Of a stretch of DNA of 63,315 bases, positions 16,310-25,642 are shown in pieces. This DNA comes from UBA2040 sp002384725 (lineage in GTDB: Bacteria; Bacteroidota; Bacteroidia; Flavobacteriales_D; Crocinitomicaceae), in the NCBI GenBank assembly GCA_963926475.1, contig CAWUXE010000017.1, positions 1 through 63,315 of the forward strand, read 5' to 3'. The translations under genes and the position numbers were made by a program. The notes beneath the pieces were generated by a model. The model was given only the letters and a program-made list of their open reading frames with translations, was not told where the DNA came from and did not search any database. Position 1 is the stretch's first letter. Each line of letters opens with the position of its first letter.

Positions 16310-17326
16310 CTATCTTTGATTCAGCCATCCTCTTCGTTTAAAAATAAGAACGAGTATGACGGTAATTAAGAACATTACGCCCAATAAGATAAAATAACCA
16401 TATTTGTGATGCAACTCTGGAATATTGTCGAAGTTCATTCCATATATACCAGCCAAGAACGTCAGCGGTATAAAAATGGCGCTGATTACAGTCAATACTT
16501 TCATGATCTCGTTCATTTTCTGACCTTGAACGGCATAATACAGATTGGTCAATCCATCCAAAGCTTGTTTATTGACCTCGACTTCTTCGAGCACTGCAAC
16601 GCAGGAATCTTTCAAATCATCGAAAAAATAGTGATTTTCTTGCGTAAATAAAGGGTTCTTAGATTTTTGAATTTGGGAGGCCACATCCCGCATCGGAATA
16701 CTTATTTTCCGAAGTTCGGCTAGCCTTCTTTTCTCTTGCTCAATGAGTTTCAGCGTTTCTGAATGTGCGCTGCGAATAAGTCTTTTTTCTAAACGAATAG
16801 TATTGGCCTGAATTTCTTCGAGCACTTCAAAATTATTTTCGATAATTGCTTCTAGCATACGGTACAACAGAAAATCTGGCGTTTTTACTCGTATTTTCCC
16901 TTTATTCAACTCAATTCTATCCCGGACATCTGTAAAGTGATCGGAACTCTTTTCTTGGAATGAGATAATATAACTTTCACCCAAAATGAAAGAGATTTGC
17001 TCTACAGTTAAATTCGATGCATTTTTTTGAGCCGGAAGTGCCGATCGGATAGAAAAGAAAACATAACCATCGTACTCTTCAACTTTAGGTCTTTGTTTTT
17101 TAGAGTAAATATCTTCAACGGCAAGTTGATCGATTTTTAAGTTATCACACAACAAACTAATATTCTCAAAGTCATCAATGGAATGGAAATTCAACCAAGA
17201 TACTTGATCATTATCTAACTCGTCAGAAACAAAATTCTTTGAGAAATATTCTGGCGTATTTCTAGTTACCAAGAAATACTCTTTGTCGTATTTAAACAAT
17301 TGACAAGACAAATTTTCCTTTTCCAT
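16310..17326 (-). CDS. corA: CorA-type Mg2+/Co2+ channel
   Basis: 338 residues. Long soluble N-terminal domain with a coiled-coil stretch (about 165-230), then two C-terminal transmembrane helices. The selectivity motif GMN is present in GIYGMNFDNIPE after the first helix, followed by the acidic periplasmic loop. Ends in the basic FKRRGWLNQR tail. A homopentameric inner-membrane channel. Monocistronic, with about 24 bp to the peptidase gene upstream. Confidence 0.92.
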   Translation of the reverse strand: MEKENLSCQLFKYDKEYFLVTRNTPEYFSKNFVSDELDNDQVSWLNFHSIDDFENISLLCDNLKIDQLAVEDIYSKKQRPKVEEYDGYVFFSIRSALPAQKNASNLTVEQISFILGESYIISFQEKSSDHFTDVRDRIELNKGKIRVKTPDFLLYRMLEAIIENNFEVLEEIQANTIRLEKRLIRSAHSETLKLIEQEKRRLAELRKISIPMRDVASQIQKSKNPLFTQENHYFFDDLKDSCVAVLEEVEVNKQALDGLTNLYYAVQGQKMNEIMKVLTVISAIFIPLTFLAGIYGMNFDNIPELHHKYGYFILLGVMFLITVILVLIFKRRGWLNQR

Positions 17327-17350
17327 TTTATAGAGTTGAATTGTATAAAT

Positions 17351-18274
17351 CTAAAGTTTCTCCATAAGATACGAATACATTTTTACCATCGATTCAATAT
17401 CATTTTTAAACACTTTCTCGTCGGGCGTATGCACATTGTCTTCCGCGGCTCCAATAAAACACCAATCGATCAATAAATCCGACTCTTGCAATACACCACC
17501 GTCGCTGCCTCCAGCTGATTCAACCTCCAATTGAAATGGAATTTTACTTTCACGGGCCAGAGCAATTATTTTATCCAAATATTTTCTACGCGGTAATCCT
17601 TTGTCACGAATAGACACTGCCACTCCCCCGCCATGTTTCACACCATCCGTTACCCAAGTGATATCGGCTATTAATGCTTGTCGTACTTTGTGTTTTTCCC
17701 AAAGTAATCGAGCACAAAATCCAACAGAATTGCCACCATGCTCTTCGTAAGTTGAAAAAACAATGGCTCCGTTTTCTAGAGTACTTGCCACTTGAAGTGC
17801 AGTCCAAACGCCTAATCTATTGTCCATGTAAGGCGATTGAACATACCTTTCAGTCTCCCGGAAATTAGGTTTATACGTGAGAACTGTTCCTCTATCTAAA
17901 ATCCGATCGCCCAAGTATTGTGGATGTAATCGACTGAATTCGTCTTCATAAACAACCATTTCCACCTCAATTTCTCCGTTGCTATCTTTTCCAACCAGCA
18001 TCGTTCCATCGATTAATTTGGGTCCACCGATCTTTATCAAATCTTTGTCGTACCCAACAGAAAAACCAATCGAATCGGTGTGTGCATATATTGCCGTTGT
18101 TGGATTTCCGAAAACAAGAACCAAAGTGTCTTGCATTTCATCACCAGCAATTATCTCGGGTTGTACCTTCCAAAAACTCTTGTTTTCTTGAACAAATTCA
18201 AGTATAAATTCTTTCATTCGACTTTCATCACCTGATGCTCCTCGAATGGATATTAATTTTTCTAATAACTTCAT
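17351..18274 (-). CDS. M42/M28-like zinc aminopeptidase
   Basis: 307 residues, cytoplasmic. Putative dinuclear metal ligands are seen in order: AHTDSIG (His near 65), YMDNRLG (Asp near 149), STYEEHGG (catalytic Glu-Glu), ADITWVTDG, and the C-terminal HTPDEKV. The order fits the co-catalytic metallo-aminopeptidase clan MH, closest to M42 glutamyl/deblocking aminopeptidases. Overlaps the YigZ gene by four bases (ATGA), so the two are translationally coupled. Confidence 0.82.
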   Translation of the reverse strand: MKLLEKLISIRGASGDESRMKEFILEFVQENKSFWKVQPEIIAGDEMQDTLVLVFGNPTTAIYAHTDSIGFSVGYDKDLIKIGGPKLIDGTMLVGKDSNGEIEVEMVVYEDEFSRLHPQYLGDRILDRGTVLTYKPNFRETERYVQSPYMDNRLGVWTALQVASTLENGAIVFSTYEEHGGNSVGFCARLLWEKHKVRQALIADITWVTDGVKHGGGVAVSIRDKGLPRRKYLDKIIALARESKIPFQLEVESAGGSDGGVLQESDLLIDWCFIGAAEDNVHTPDEKVFKNDIESMVKMYSYLMEKL

Positions 18275-18882
18275 TTTCGTTCTATAAATTCAATTTTCAC
18301 AGATGAATACATGGCCAATAGTCCATTAACATCAACCGGTTCTACTATACCGCATTTCACTACAACAAAACACTCGGCATTCATTTCAGTACGAACAATT
18401 TCTATCTGGTTCCTTTTTAAAACATTCATTACCAAAGGCATTTCGGCATAACTAAAATCGATTTTAAAATAATCAGCAAGTCGATATCTCTTCTTCTTAC
18501 TTCCACTTAAAACTTCCTTCGCTGCTAACTTGTACGCCTGAATCAGTCCACCAACCCCCAGTTTCGTCCCTCCATAATACCTTACCACACCAACCAAAAC
18601 ATTGGTGATCTCGGCCGACATAATTTGACCTAAAATAGGCGCTCCGGCTGAATTATTTGGCTCTCCGTCATCATTTGCTCGCGTTTTATCGCCCTCAATA
18701 CCAAGCCGATACCCATAACAAATATGCGTCGCAGAAGGATGTTCCTCGTGCCAAGCTTCTAAGGTGCTTTTCACTTCTGCTTCCGTCTTACAAAAAACTG
18801 CCATTCCAATAAACTTGGAACCTTTCTCCTTAATTTCAACTGCAGAACTTGTAATTATTGATGTGTAAGATTGTTTACTCAA
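18271..18882 (-). CDS. yigZ: YigZ/IMPACT family protein (UPF0029)
   Basis: 203 residues. The family motif is clear: TRANDDGEPNNSAGAPILG (68-86) and VVRYYGGTKLGVGGLIQAYK (98-117), followed by the DUF1949 C-terminal domain. It uses a TTG start at 18882, since no ATG lies nearby in the right place. Family members interact with translation factors in eukaryotes (IMPACT); the bacterial role is unclear. Divergent from the lipoprotein gene at 18922. Confidence 0.88.
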   Translation of the reverse strand: MSKQSYTSIITSSAVEIKEKGSKFIGMAVFCKTEAEVKSTLEAWHEEHPSATHICYGYRLGIEGDKTRANDDGEPNNSAGAPILGQIMSAEITNVLVGVVRYYGGTKLGVGGLIQAYKLAAKEVLSGSKKKRYRLADYFKIDFSYAEMPLVMNVLKRNQIEIVRTEMNAECFVVVKCGIVEPVDVNGLLAMYSSVKIEFIERK

Positions 18883-18921
18883 GGCTTATTCCCTATTTTT
18901 ATCTCAACGAAAATACACAAC

Positions 18922-19428
18922 ATGAAACACCTTTCTCTCTTTTTCGTCATTCTCTTATTAACTTTCTCATGTAAAAAGAAAAATGATGACGTAGATTTAT
19001 GTAAAAATGGCTTTAAGGACATTGGCGAAACAGGTGTTGACTGCGGCGGGTCATGCGGCCCATGTCCTTTGGTATACATGCCCAATGCCTATATGAGAAT
19101 TAACGGTGAACCTGTTACCTTCGCAAATAAGTCAATCACTGAACAAAATGGAAATTGGTTTCTGAACTGTTTTAACGATACCATTCAAATACAATTCAAT
19201 TTGGGTCCAGATATTTCGGTAGGGAACTATCAAATGCTACCTACTAATAATTTCGCCGTGGTAAACGGGTTAAGTTACACCTTGATCACGAATGGAAACG
19301 TAGGGATTTATGTCAATAACACCTCGACGCAAAGGATAAACGGGCTTTTTCAAACGAAGTTTTATCACACCGGTATGGTTGATACATTATTTGTGACGAA
19401 CGGTGAATTCGTTGATTTACAGTATTAA
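18922..19428 (+). CDS. Lipoprotein with Cys-rich motif, function unknown
   Basis: 168 residues from ATG 18922; an upstream extension overlaps the divergent gene and lacks a signal. Lipobox LLLTFSC. Directly after it comes a Cys-rich motif CKNGFKDIGETGVDCGGS then CGPCP, which is seen in many secreted Bacteroidota proteins and probably forms disulfides. The rest is beta-rich. First of three tightly spaced plus-strand genes. Confidence 0.75.
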   Translation: MKHLSLFFVILLLTFSCKKKNDDVDLCKNGFKDIGETGVDCGGSCGPCPLVYMPNAYMRINGEPVTFANKSITEQNGNWFLNCFNDTIQIQFNLGPDISVGNYQMLPTNNFAVVNGLSYTLITNGNVGIYVNNTSTQRINGLFQTKFYHTGMVDTLFVTNGEFVDLQY

Positions 19429-19431
19429 AAA

Positions 19432-20115
19432 ATGAAACACACAATTTTTTTAGTCTCAGTAATTTGGCTTAGTTCTTGTGCGCCAACACAATTTGTCGTT
19501 CCCTTGGAAAAAGGAGAACATGTCGTTAACACCTCACTTGGCGGGCCAATAGTCAACATACCAGGTATTGCTAATATTCCAATTCCTTTCACCTCCCTTG
19601 GTTATGGATATGGATTGACAGACAAAAGTGTTATCTCAGGAGCTTTATACCCAACCGCCGGAATTTATGGAAACTTTCAATTAAGTGCAGGATATACGCA
19701 TGAGTTATGGAAGAAGGAGAAATTTAATTTCACGGGAAGGGCTGGGTTTGACTACATGCTCGATACCTACGAAAAGAATAGTCGTTTGTGGCCCCAATTG
19801 GATGGCAATGTAGCTTTTACATATCAGAATAATCAGGATGAGAGGGCGGATAAGCGCAAAATAATCTATTTGGGTTTTTCTAATTGGTTTGAGTTAAATG
19901 CAACAAAAGCGCATGGCGAAAAGCAATCAAAACGTTGGTTCTTCAATCCACACATAGGTCACCAGATGAAACGCAACCAATGGGCTTTTCATTTTGAACT
20001 TGCTTTTTTAGAGCCAAATATATCCAATGAAAAAGTAGTATTAGATTATAAAAGCGCATTTGGAAATCGTGGGGCAACTGGAATTTATTTTGGTCTTCAA
20101 TATCATATCAAATGA
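19432..20115 (+). CDS. Predicted outer-membrane beta-barrel-like lipoprotein
   Basis: 227 residues; signal with lipobox WLSSC. The mature region alternates hydrophobic and polar residues with many aromatics (LGYGYGLTDKSVISGALYP, AFHFELAFLEP) and ends GIYFGLQYHIK, a typical terminal beta strand of an outer-membrane barrel. A lipobox plus barrel is somewhat contradictory; the Cys could be incidental. It starts 3 bp after the preceding gene and overlaps the next by 4 bp. Confidence 0.65.
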   Translation: MKHTIFLVSVIWLSSCAPTQFVVPLEKGEHVVNTSLGGPIVNIPGIANIPIPFTSLGYGYGLTDKSVISGALYPTAGIYGNFQLSAGYTHELWKKEKFNFTGRAGFDYMLDTYEKNSRLWPQLDGNVAFTYQNNQDERADKRKIIYLGFSNWFELNATKAHGEKQSKRWFFNPHIGHQMKRNQWAFHFELAFLEPNISNEKVVLDYKSAFGNRGATGIYFGLQYHIK

Positions 20116-21008
20116 AAAAGTTACTCGTAATAATACCAATTGTAGTTGTTGTATTAAGTGCTTGTCGTAAGCGTCTGGATAATTTTTTGTTTAATCCCGA
20201 CACTAGTATCACCGAATATTTAATGGACGACTATACCGGTCCGGGTGAATTGACTTTGGGTGCAAGCTATGTAATTCCCGACAGCTTAGTGCACAAATTT
20301 ACTTTTGAATCGACTGATGAAGGAAAAACAGAGACGATTCACGCCATATATATTGGAGATTTGTCCAAAATAAGCACAGACACCGTAATCCTATATTGTC
20401 ATGGAAACGCAGGTCATATGGATTACTATTGGGCGCGACAAAAATTAATTGCTCATGCGGGTGGTAAGAATCATTTCGGAGTGTTACAACTGGACTACCC
20501 TGGATATGGTTTGAGCACGGGCGCTCCAACTGAATCCAATATGTACGCCTCAGTTGGACACGCTATTGATTGGTTGAAGTCGAAGGGATTGTCGAACGAT
20601 AAATTTTATATGTATGGATTTTCCCTTGGAAGTGCACCCGTTTGCAAAATAACGGCTGCTAAAACGTATGCCTTGACACCCTCTAAAATAGTAATCGAAT
20701 CACCTTTTGCATCTGCAGAGGTTATGGTGCAAGATGCTGCTGGATTGAATATGCCAGGAAGTTACTTCGTGAATTTGAAAATTGATAACGCCGAACAGAT
20801 AAAGAATATCGATCAACCTTTGTTGTGGATACACGGAACGGATGATGATTTCCTTAGCATTGTAACGCATGGGGAAGTTTTCTACAAGAATTACAAAGGA
20901 GCCTACGGAGAAGCCTTACGCGTAGAGGGAGGGAATCATCCAGATGTACCGGCAGTTTTCGGTTATGCAAACTATTTGTTAACCTTAACAAAGTTCTTAC
21001 AGAAATAA
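20112..21008 (+). CDS. Alpha/beta-hydrolase lipoprotein
   Basis: 298 residues, lipobox VVLSAC near residue 18. Nucleophile elbow YGFSLGSAP (GxSxG) near residue 175, oxyanion region YCHGNAGHMDYY near 96, Asp in HGTDDDF and His in EGGNHPDVP near the C-terminus, so the Ser-Asp-His triad is complete. Resembles BAAT/ABHD-type serine hydrolases. Substrate unknown. Start overlaps the preceding stop (ATGA); the gene ends at a terminator. Confidence 0.82.
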   Translation: MKKLLVIIPIVVVVLSACRKRLDNFLFNPDTSITEYLMDDYTGPGELTLGASYVIPDSLVHKFTFESTDEGKTETIHAIYIGDLSKISTDTVILYCHGNAGHMDYYWARQKLIAHAGGKNHFGVLQLDYPGYGLSTGAPTESNMYASVGHAIDWLKSKGLSNDKFYMYGFSLGSAPVCKITAAKTYALTPSKIVIESPFASAEVMVQDAAGLNMPGSYFVNLKIDNAEQIKNIDQPLLWIHGTDDDFLSIVTHGEVFYKNYKGAYGEALRVEGGNHPDVPAVFGYANYLLTLTKFLQK

Positions 21009-21041
21009 AAAAAGGTGCAATTCTCATTGCACCTTTATAAT
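21009..21041 (+). terminator. Bidirectional intrinsic terminator between hydrolase and SPFH genes
   Basis: AAAGGTGCAA-TTCTCA-TTGCACCTTT, a 10-bp perfect stem flanked by A and T runs, between convergent genes. Confidence 0.82.
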
Positions 21042-21065
21042 AGATTCTATCTTTTAGAAAAAACT

Positions 21066-22022
21066 CTATTCTCCTTTGGGAATATTTCCGCCTTGATTCA
21101 TTGTATTTAAATCGTTTCCGACGAATGTTCCTTGAATAATTTGGTTTTGGAAATCTCTCATTCCACCTGGCGAATGCGGCATTAAGATCGAAGAGTTTTT
21201 TGAATTCGCTCCTATGTCCTTGATTGTATCGAAATATTGTGTCATCAATACAAACTGCATAATTTCTTCGTGCGTAACGGTATCCAATGATTTCTTGAAA
21301 TCTTGCACAGATTCTTTGAAACCACGAACGATTTCCATTCTTTGTTTGGCTACACCTTCACCTGACAATCTTTTTGATTCTGCCTCCGCTTCTGCTTCTT
21401 TGATTATCTTAATTTTAAGACCTTCACCTTCTTCCAAAGCGGCTTCTCTATCACGTTTTGCAGCGTTAATTCTGTTCATTGCATCCTTCACTTTGTGATC
21501 AGGGTCAATATCTGTAATCAATGCTTTGATTATATCATAACCATATTCCTTCATTGACTCGTGGATGTTTTGCTGAACCGCGAGAGCGATATCTTCTTTT
21601 TTGGCAAAAACATCATCCAAATCTAATCGCGGGACTTCTGCGCGGACATCGTCAAATATAAAAGAAGAAATTTGATTGCGCGGATTATCCATAGAATAAT
21701 AAGCATCTTTCACACGCCCTTTACCTACTTTAAATTGAACAGAAACTTGAAGATTCACGAATACGTTATCTCTAGTTTTTGTTTCAATAGTTACATCCAA
21801 TTGTTGCAAACGAAGATTGATTGTCGATGCTTTTCCGTCGACAAAGGGGATGATTAAACTAAATCCTGAATCGGCAATATGATGAAACTTCCCTAATCGT
21901 TCTATCACGACCGCGGTTTGTTCCGTCACAATCATGACTGATTTAACAAGTAATAAGAATAGAATTACACCTACTACAATGTAACCTATTAATCCTGCCT
22001 CTACTAAACTTTGTATTTCCAT
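21066..22022 (-). CDS. SPFH/Band-7 (stomatin-like, slipin) membrane protein
   Basis: 318 residues from ATG 22022 (MEIQSLVEAG); an extension of 12 codons to 22058 has no support. One N-terminal transmembrane helix, then the SPFH domain (VVIERLGKFHHIADSGFSLI to YGYDIIKALITDIDPD), then a long Ala/Glu coiled coil (AAKRDREAALEEGEG...). Forms large membrane-associated rings that organise membrane microdomains or regulate proteases. No NfeD partner gene is adjacent. Directly downstream of dnaA on the same strand. Confidence 0.88.
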   Translation of the reverse strand: MEIQSLVEAGLIGYIVVGVILFLLLVKSVMIVTEQTAVVIERLGKFHHIADSGFSLIIPFVDGKASTINLRLQQLDVTIETKTRDNVFVNLQVSVQFKVGKGRVKDAYYSMDNPRNQISSFIFDDVRAEVPRLDLDDVFAKKEDIALAVQQNIHESMKEYGYDIIKALITDIDPDHKVKDAMNRINAAKRDREAALEEGEGLKIKIIKEAEAEAESKRLSGEGVAKQRMEIVRGFKESVQDFKKSLDTVTHEEIMQFVLMTQYFDTIKDIGANSKNSSILMPHSPGGMRDFQNQIIQGTFVGNDLNTMNQGGNIPKGE

Positions 22023-22090
22023 TTTGTTTATTATTAATGTATATAAAAAAACTACCACAAGTTAGTGATAGCTTTCGAGTTTTTAGTGTG

Positions 22091-23521
22091 CTATTGGAGC
22101 GTTAATTTTTTCTCCAAATCCTCGAGATATACTCTAAATCGTTTATCCGTTTCAGATAAGTTAGTCACAGTTCGACAAGCGTGAAGAACTGTTGCGTGAT
22201 CTTTTCCACCACAATGTGCTCCAATATTTGCCAACGATGATTTCGTCATACGTTTTGAGAAATACATTGAAATTTGACGGGCTTGAACCACTTCTCTTTT
22301 CCGCGTTTTCGATTTTAGTATCTCGATTGGTAAATCGAAATAATCGGAAACTACTTTCTGGATATATTCGATAGAAACTTCACGAGCCGTATTTTTAACA
22401 AACTTGTCTACCATTTGGCGCGCCAAATCTAAAGAAATTGCTTTTTTATTAAGAGATGCTTGCGCTAACAATGAAGTCAAAGCACCTTCCATTTCACGAA
22501 TGTTGGTATTGATACTGTAGGCAAGATATTCAACAACATCTTTCGGAAGTTCAATTCCGTTGCCGTACATTTTCTTCTCAAGAATCGCAATACGCGTTTC
22601 CAAATCTGGTGCAGACAAATCTGCCGACAATCCCCATTTGAAACGTGACAACAATCTTTGCTCCATTCCTTGCATTTCAACAGGCGGTTTATCCGAAGTA
22701 AGGATAATTTGTTTCCCATTTTGGTGCAAGTGATTGAAAACGTGGAAGAACACATCTTGTGTCTTCTCTTTTCCAGCAAAGAATTGAACGTCATCGATAA
22801 TCAACACATCTATCATTTGATAGAAATGAATAAAATCATTGGTTGAATTATTCTTCAAAGCATCAATAAATTGGTGTGCAAATTTCTCAGATCCAACATA
22901 CAAAACAGTCTTGTTGGGAAATTCATTCTTTATTGAAATTCCAATTGAGTGTGCTAAGTGCGTTTTACCGAGTCCAACACCTCCATAAATTAGCAAAGGA
23001 TTGAAAGCGGTTCCTCCTGGCTTATTCGATACGGCATAACCAGATGCTCTAGCCAAACGGTTACAGTCGCCTTCCACAAAATTCTCGAAAGAATAAGATG
23101 GATTTAAATTGGATTCAACGTTTACTTTCTTAAGTCCTGGAATAATGAATGGATTTCGAATTTGACCTTCGTTGATATCAATCGGCATATTCACCGGTTG
23201 ATTGCGAAGTGGTTTTTTCGCAAGTGCTGGAAGTTTAACCGTGTATGGAGTTGATTTGGTATTGTTGTTCTCCATGACAATATTATACTCAAGTCGCCCT
23301 TCGGTTCCTAATTCTTTTTTGATAACTTTTCTAAGTAAGTCAATGTAGTTTTCTTCTAACCATTCGTAAAAGAAATGAGATGGCACCTGTATAGTTAGCG
23401 CACCATGTTCAAGTTTTACTGGTATAATTGGTTCGAACCAGGTTTTGAATGCTTGTAGTGAAATATTGTCCTTTATTACTTTTAAACAAGCAATCCAAAG
23501 CTTTTCATGTTCTAAAGTCAT
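22091..23521 (-). CDS. dnaA: Chromosomal replication initiator DnaA
   Basis: 476 residues. Domain I (1-80, EKLWIACLKVIKDNISLQAF), short linker, AAA+ domain with Walker A GGVGLGKTHLAHS and Walker B VLIIDDVQFFAGKEKTQD, and the C-terminal DNA-binding domain with the DnaA signature GGKDHATVLHACRTV. It binds DnaA boxes at oriC and opens the duplex. The gene context here (stomatin-like gene downstream, thioesterase gene divergent) is not the dnaA-dnaN order of many bacteria. Confidence 0.97.
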   Translation of the reverse strand: MTLEHEKLWIACLKVIKDNISLQAFKTWFEPIIPVKLEHGALTIQVPSHFFYEWLEENYIDLLRKVIKKELGTEGRLEYNIVMENNNTKSTPYTVKLPALAKKPLRNQPVNMPIDINEGQIRNPFIIPGLKKVNVESNLNPSYSFENFVEGDCNRLARASGYAVSNKPGGTAFNPLLIYGGVGLGKTHLAHSIGISIKNEFPNKTVLYVGSEKFAHQFIDALKNNSTNDFIHFYQMIDVLIIDDVQFFAGKEKTQDVFFHVFNHLHQNGKQIILTSDKPPVEMQGMEQRLLSRFKWGLSADLSAPDLETRIAILEKKMYGNGIELPKDVVEYLAYSINTNIREMEGALTSLLAQASLNKKAISLDLARQMVDKFVKNTAREVSIEYIQKVVSDYFDLPIEILKSKTRKREVVQARQISMYFSKRMTKSSLANIGAHCGGKDHATVLHACRTVTNLSETDKRFRVYLEDLEKKLTLQ

Positions 23522-23858
23522 TTAATATTATTTTATTACGATTAATAATTTAGCTTTAACGAAGAAATGCTGGTTTAAAGGACAACATTTGTTTCTCGTT
23601 TTAACAGTGAACAAATATTTACATAAAAAAGTGAAAAAAAAAGTGAAATGTGTATTGCAATTGTAAAATATTTTACTTAGCCCTGAATTAGTCAAACTTG
23701 ATCGTTCTAATCGTTGATATTATCTTCAATTTGTGAAATTTTCAACAAAAAATGAAGTATCTTTCAATATTAAATCAATCCGTTATTTTTTATTTTTAAT
23801 TATGGCACTAGAATAGAAATTTCCTTCTTCGTTTTTTATCCTACTTTTATGTCTTCAT
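23522..23858. other. 337-bp AT-rich divergent gap upstream of dnaA
   Basis: Very AT-rich, with long A and T runs (AAAAAAGTGAAAAAAAAAGTG) and a near-repeat TTTTCAACA. I searched by eye for TTATCCACA or close variants on both strands and found no cluster. The gap holds the promoters of dnaA and the divergent thioesterase gene, but no element could be placed with certainty. It could still be an origin with divergent boxes. Confidence 0.4.
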
Positions 23859-24278
23859 ATGTATTACAATTTTGAACATAAGACTCAAATTAGAGTTCGT
23901 TACGGTGAAACCGACCAAATGGGGTATTGTTATTATGGAAACTACGCCCAGTATTTCGAAGTAGGACGTGTAGAGGCGCTCAGAGAGGTTGGATCTTCCT
24001 ACAAGGACATTGAAGAAAGTGGCATAATGCTGCCCGTAAGTGAATACTCTGTAAAATATTTGAAACCTGCCTTATATGATGATTTACTCACGATTTCAAC
24101 TAAAATCACTGAAATTAAAGGGGTGAAAATTGTATTTGACTATACTTTGTATAATGAACAACAGGACATTATTTCGAGTGGGCAAACGACATTGGTTTTT
24201 GTAAAAAAGGATACCATGCGAGCTTGCCCTCCGCCCAACGACTTATTAGAGAAACTTTCTCATTATGCTAAAAAGTAA
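23859..24278 (+). CDS. Acyl-CoA thioesterase, 4HBT hotdog (YbgC-like)
   Basis: 139 residues. Catalytic motif of the 4-hydroxybenzoyl-CoA thioesterase family: RYGETDQMGYCYYGNYAQYF (Asp19 followed by the Y/H-x-NY pattern). Hydrolyses acyl-CoA thioesters; substrate range not predictable. It overlaps the next gene by 14 bp, so the pair is probably co-translated. Confidence 0.87.
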   Translation: MYYNFEHKTQIRVRYGETDQMGYCYYGNYAQYFEVGRVEALREVGSSYKDIEESGIMLPVSEYSVKYLKPALYDDLLTISTKITEIKGVKIVFDYTLYNEQQDIISSGQTTLVFVKKDTMRACPPPNDLLEKLSHYAKK

Positions 24279-25242
24279 AACTGGCTTATTTACGTTTCAT
24301 TTGTTTAATGAATCTACAAGAGATCAAAATCAGCGTCAGGGTGAATTAAAACTGGCTGAAACAATAAATTTCGGCCCAGAGACCAAAGAAAGTGAATTCG
24401 TCATTCTAGGTATTTCGGAAGACATAGGACCACAAATGAATGGTGGATTTCCTGGAGCACAGAAAGGTTTTAACGCTTTCATGCAGGCATTTCAATCTGT
24501 ACAATCAAACAAATTTTGCTCTGGTGAGAATATTGGTGTTTTGGGTGAAATAACGCAGAACATAAAATTTGAGTCTATTAATAAAAACAAAGGCGCCGTT
24601 GAGGAGTTAGATGATTTTATTTTAAATGTTCTAACTGAAAATATTTCTAAGGGGCAAAAATTAATAGTGATTGGCGGCGGTCACAATAATGCATTCCCAT
24701 TGTTGAAAAATCTTTCGATACTTGATACAAAGAGAATTCACGCCATAAATATTGACCCCCATGCCGACTGTCGATCAATTGAATACCGTCATAGTGGAAA
24801 CCCATTTTCGTGCGCAATTAATGAGGATGTAATACATAATTATTCGATTTTTGGACTTCACGAGTCATATAACAATACGTACATTCTTGATTACTTAGAT
24901 AGAAACGCCTGTTATTACAAAACTTTTGAAAACTGGCTGGATGACCCTAACCTTTGGTGGAGCGAATTTGAGAATTTCGGGAATACGACTTCAAATGACA
25001 AATCGTATAGCTTGGATATTGATTTAGACGCCATTTCATTTCTCCCAACATCCGCATTAACGCCCAGTGGATTTTCGATAGAAGAAATAAGAAAAATGAT
25101 TCGTAGTTTAAGTTCGAACGTTGATTTCTCCATTTTACATTTACCAGAAGGAGCTCCTGAAACCGAAAATGAGCATAGACTTTACGGAAAAATAATCTCA
25201 TACTTCGTTTTAGATTTTATTAAATGTCAATCGAAAAAATAG
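24265..25242 (+). CDS. Arginase/agmatinase/formimidoylglutamase superfamily hydrolase
   Basis: 325 residues. Metal-binding motifs are all present: GGGHNN (His), NIDPHADCR (Asp-x-His-x-Asp) and SLDIDLDAI (Asp-x-Asp), so an active dinuclear Mn site is expected. The sequence is closer to the formimidoylglutamase-like Bacteroidota branch than to arginase, but no hut genes are nearby. Substrate is therefore uncertain. The ATG at 24265 lies inside the preceding gene. Confidence 0.8.
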   Translation: MLKSKTGLFTFHLFNESTRDQNQRQGELKLAETINFGPETKESEFVILGISEDIGPQMNGGFPGAQKGFNAFMQAFQSVQSNKFCSGENIGVLGEITQNIKFESINKNKGAVEELDDFILNVLTENISKGQKLIVIGGGHNNAFPLLKNLSILDTKRIHAINIDPHADCRSIEYRHSGNPFSCAINEDVIHNYSIFGLHESYNNTYILDYLDRNACYYKTFENWLDDPNLWWSEFENFGNTTSNDKSYSLDIDLDAISFLPTSALTPSGFSIEEIRKMIRSLSSNVDFSILHLPEGAPETENEHRLYGKIISYFVLDFIKCQSKK

Positions 25243-25578
25243 ATTCGATTTGATCCAACATTTTCGATTTTTATTCTGTTCTTTATATACATTGTAAACG
25301 ACAATCGAAAAACTGGATTTTTCAACGTATTCTTCTCGCTATTTCCATTTCATCTTTTATTGGCTCAGCTTAAACGCGGAACAGCCTTCGAACGATAATT
25401 GAATGAGAATACCGATAACATTTTAGACGTTCCTTTGTCCTATTACACCGATTTAGAGAAGAAAGCGGAAATGCCTTTGTTCATTTTCATCCCAACAATT
25501 GTCAACGATGGTCGTCGGATGTTGATTTCATCTCATAAGCTAACTTATTTAATGCAAAACAAAGGAATGAAAACGTAG
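25243..25578 (+). pseudogene. Patatin-like phospholipase remnant (C-terminal part)
   Basis: The frame directly after the preceding stop reads a hydrophobic segment, then NDNRKTGFFNVFFSLFPF, TAA at 25396-25398, and continues in the same frame with PLFIFIPTIVNDGRRMLISS to TAG 25576-25578. The IVNDGRRM motif and the layout recall the C-terminal half of Bacteroidota patatin-like phospholipases. The N-terminal GxSxG half is absent. Family call is moderate; decay is clear. Confidence 0.55.
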
Positions 25579-25642
25579 ATTACATTAACTTTTTCTATAA
25601 CCAATAACCTGAAAAAATAAGTTATACTTCCGTTGGAGTGAT

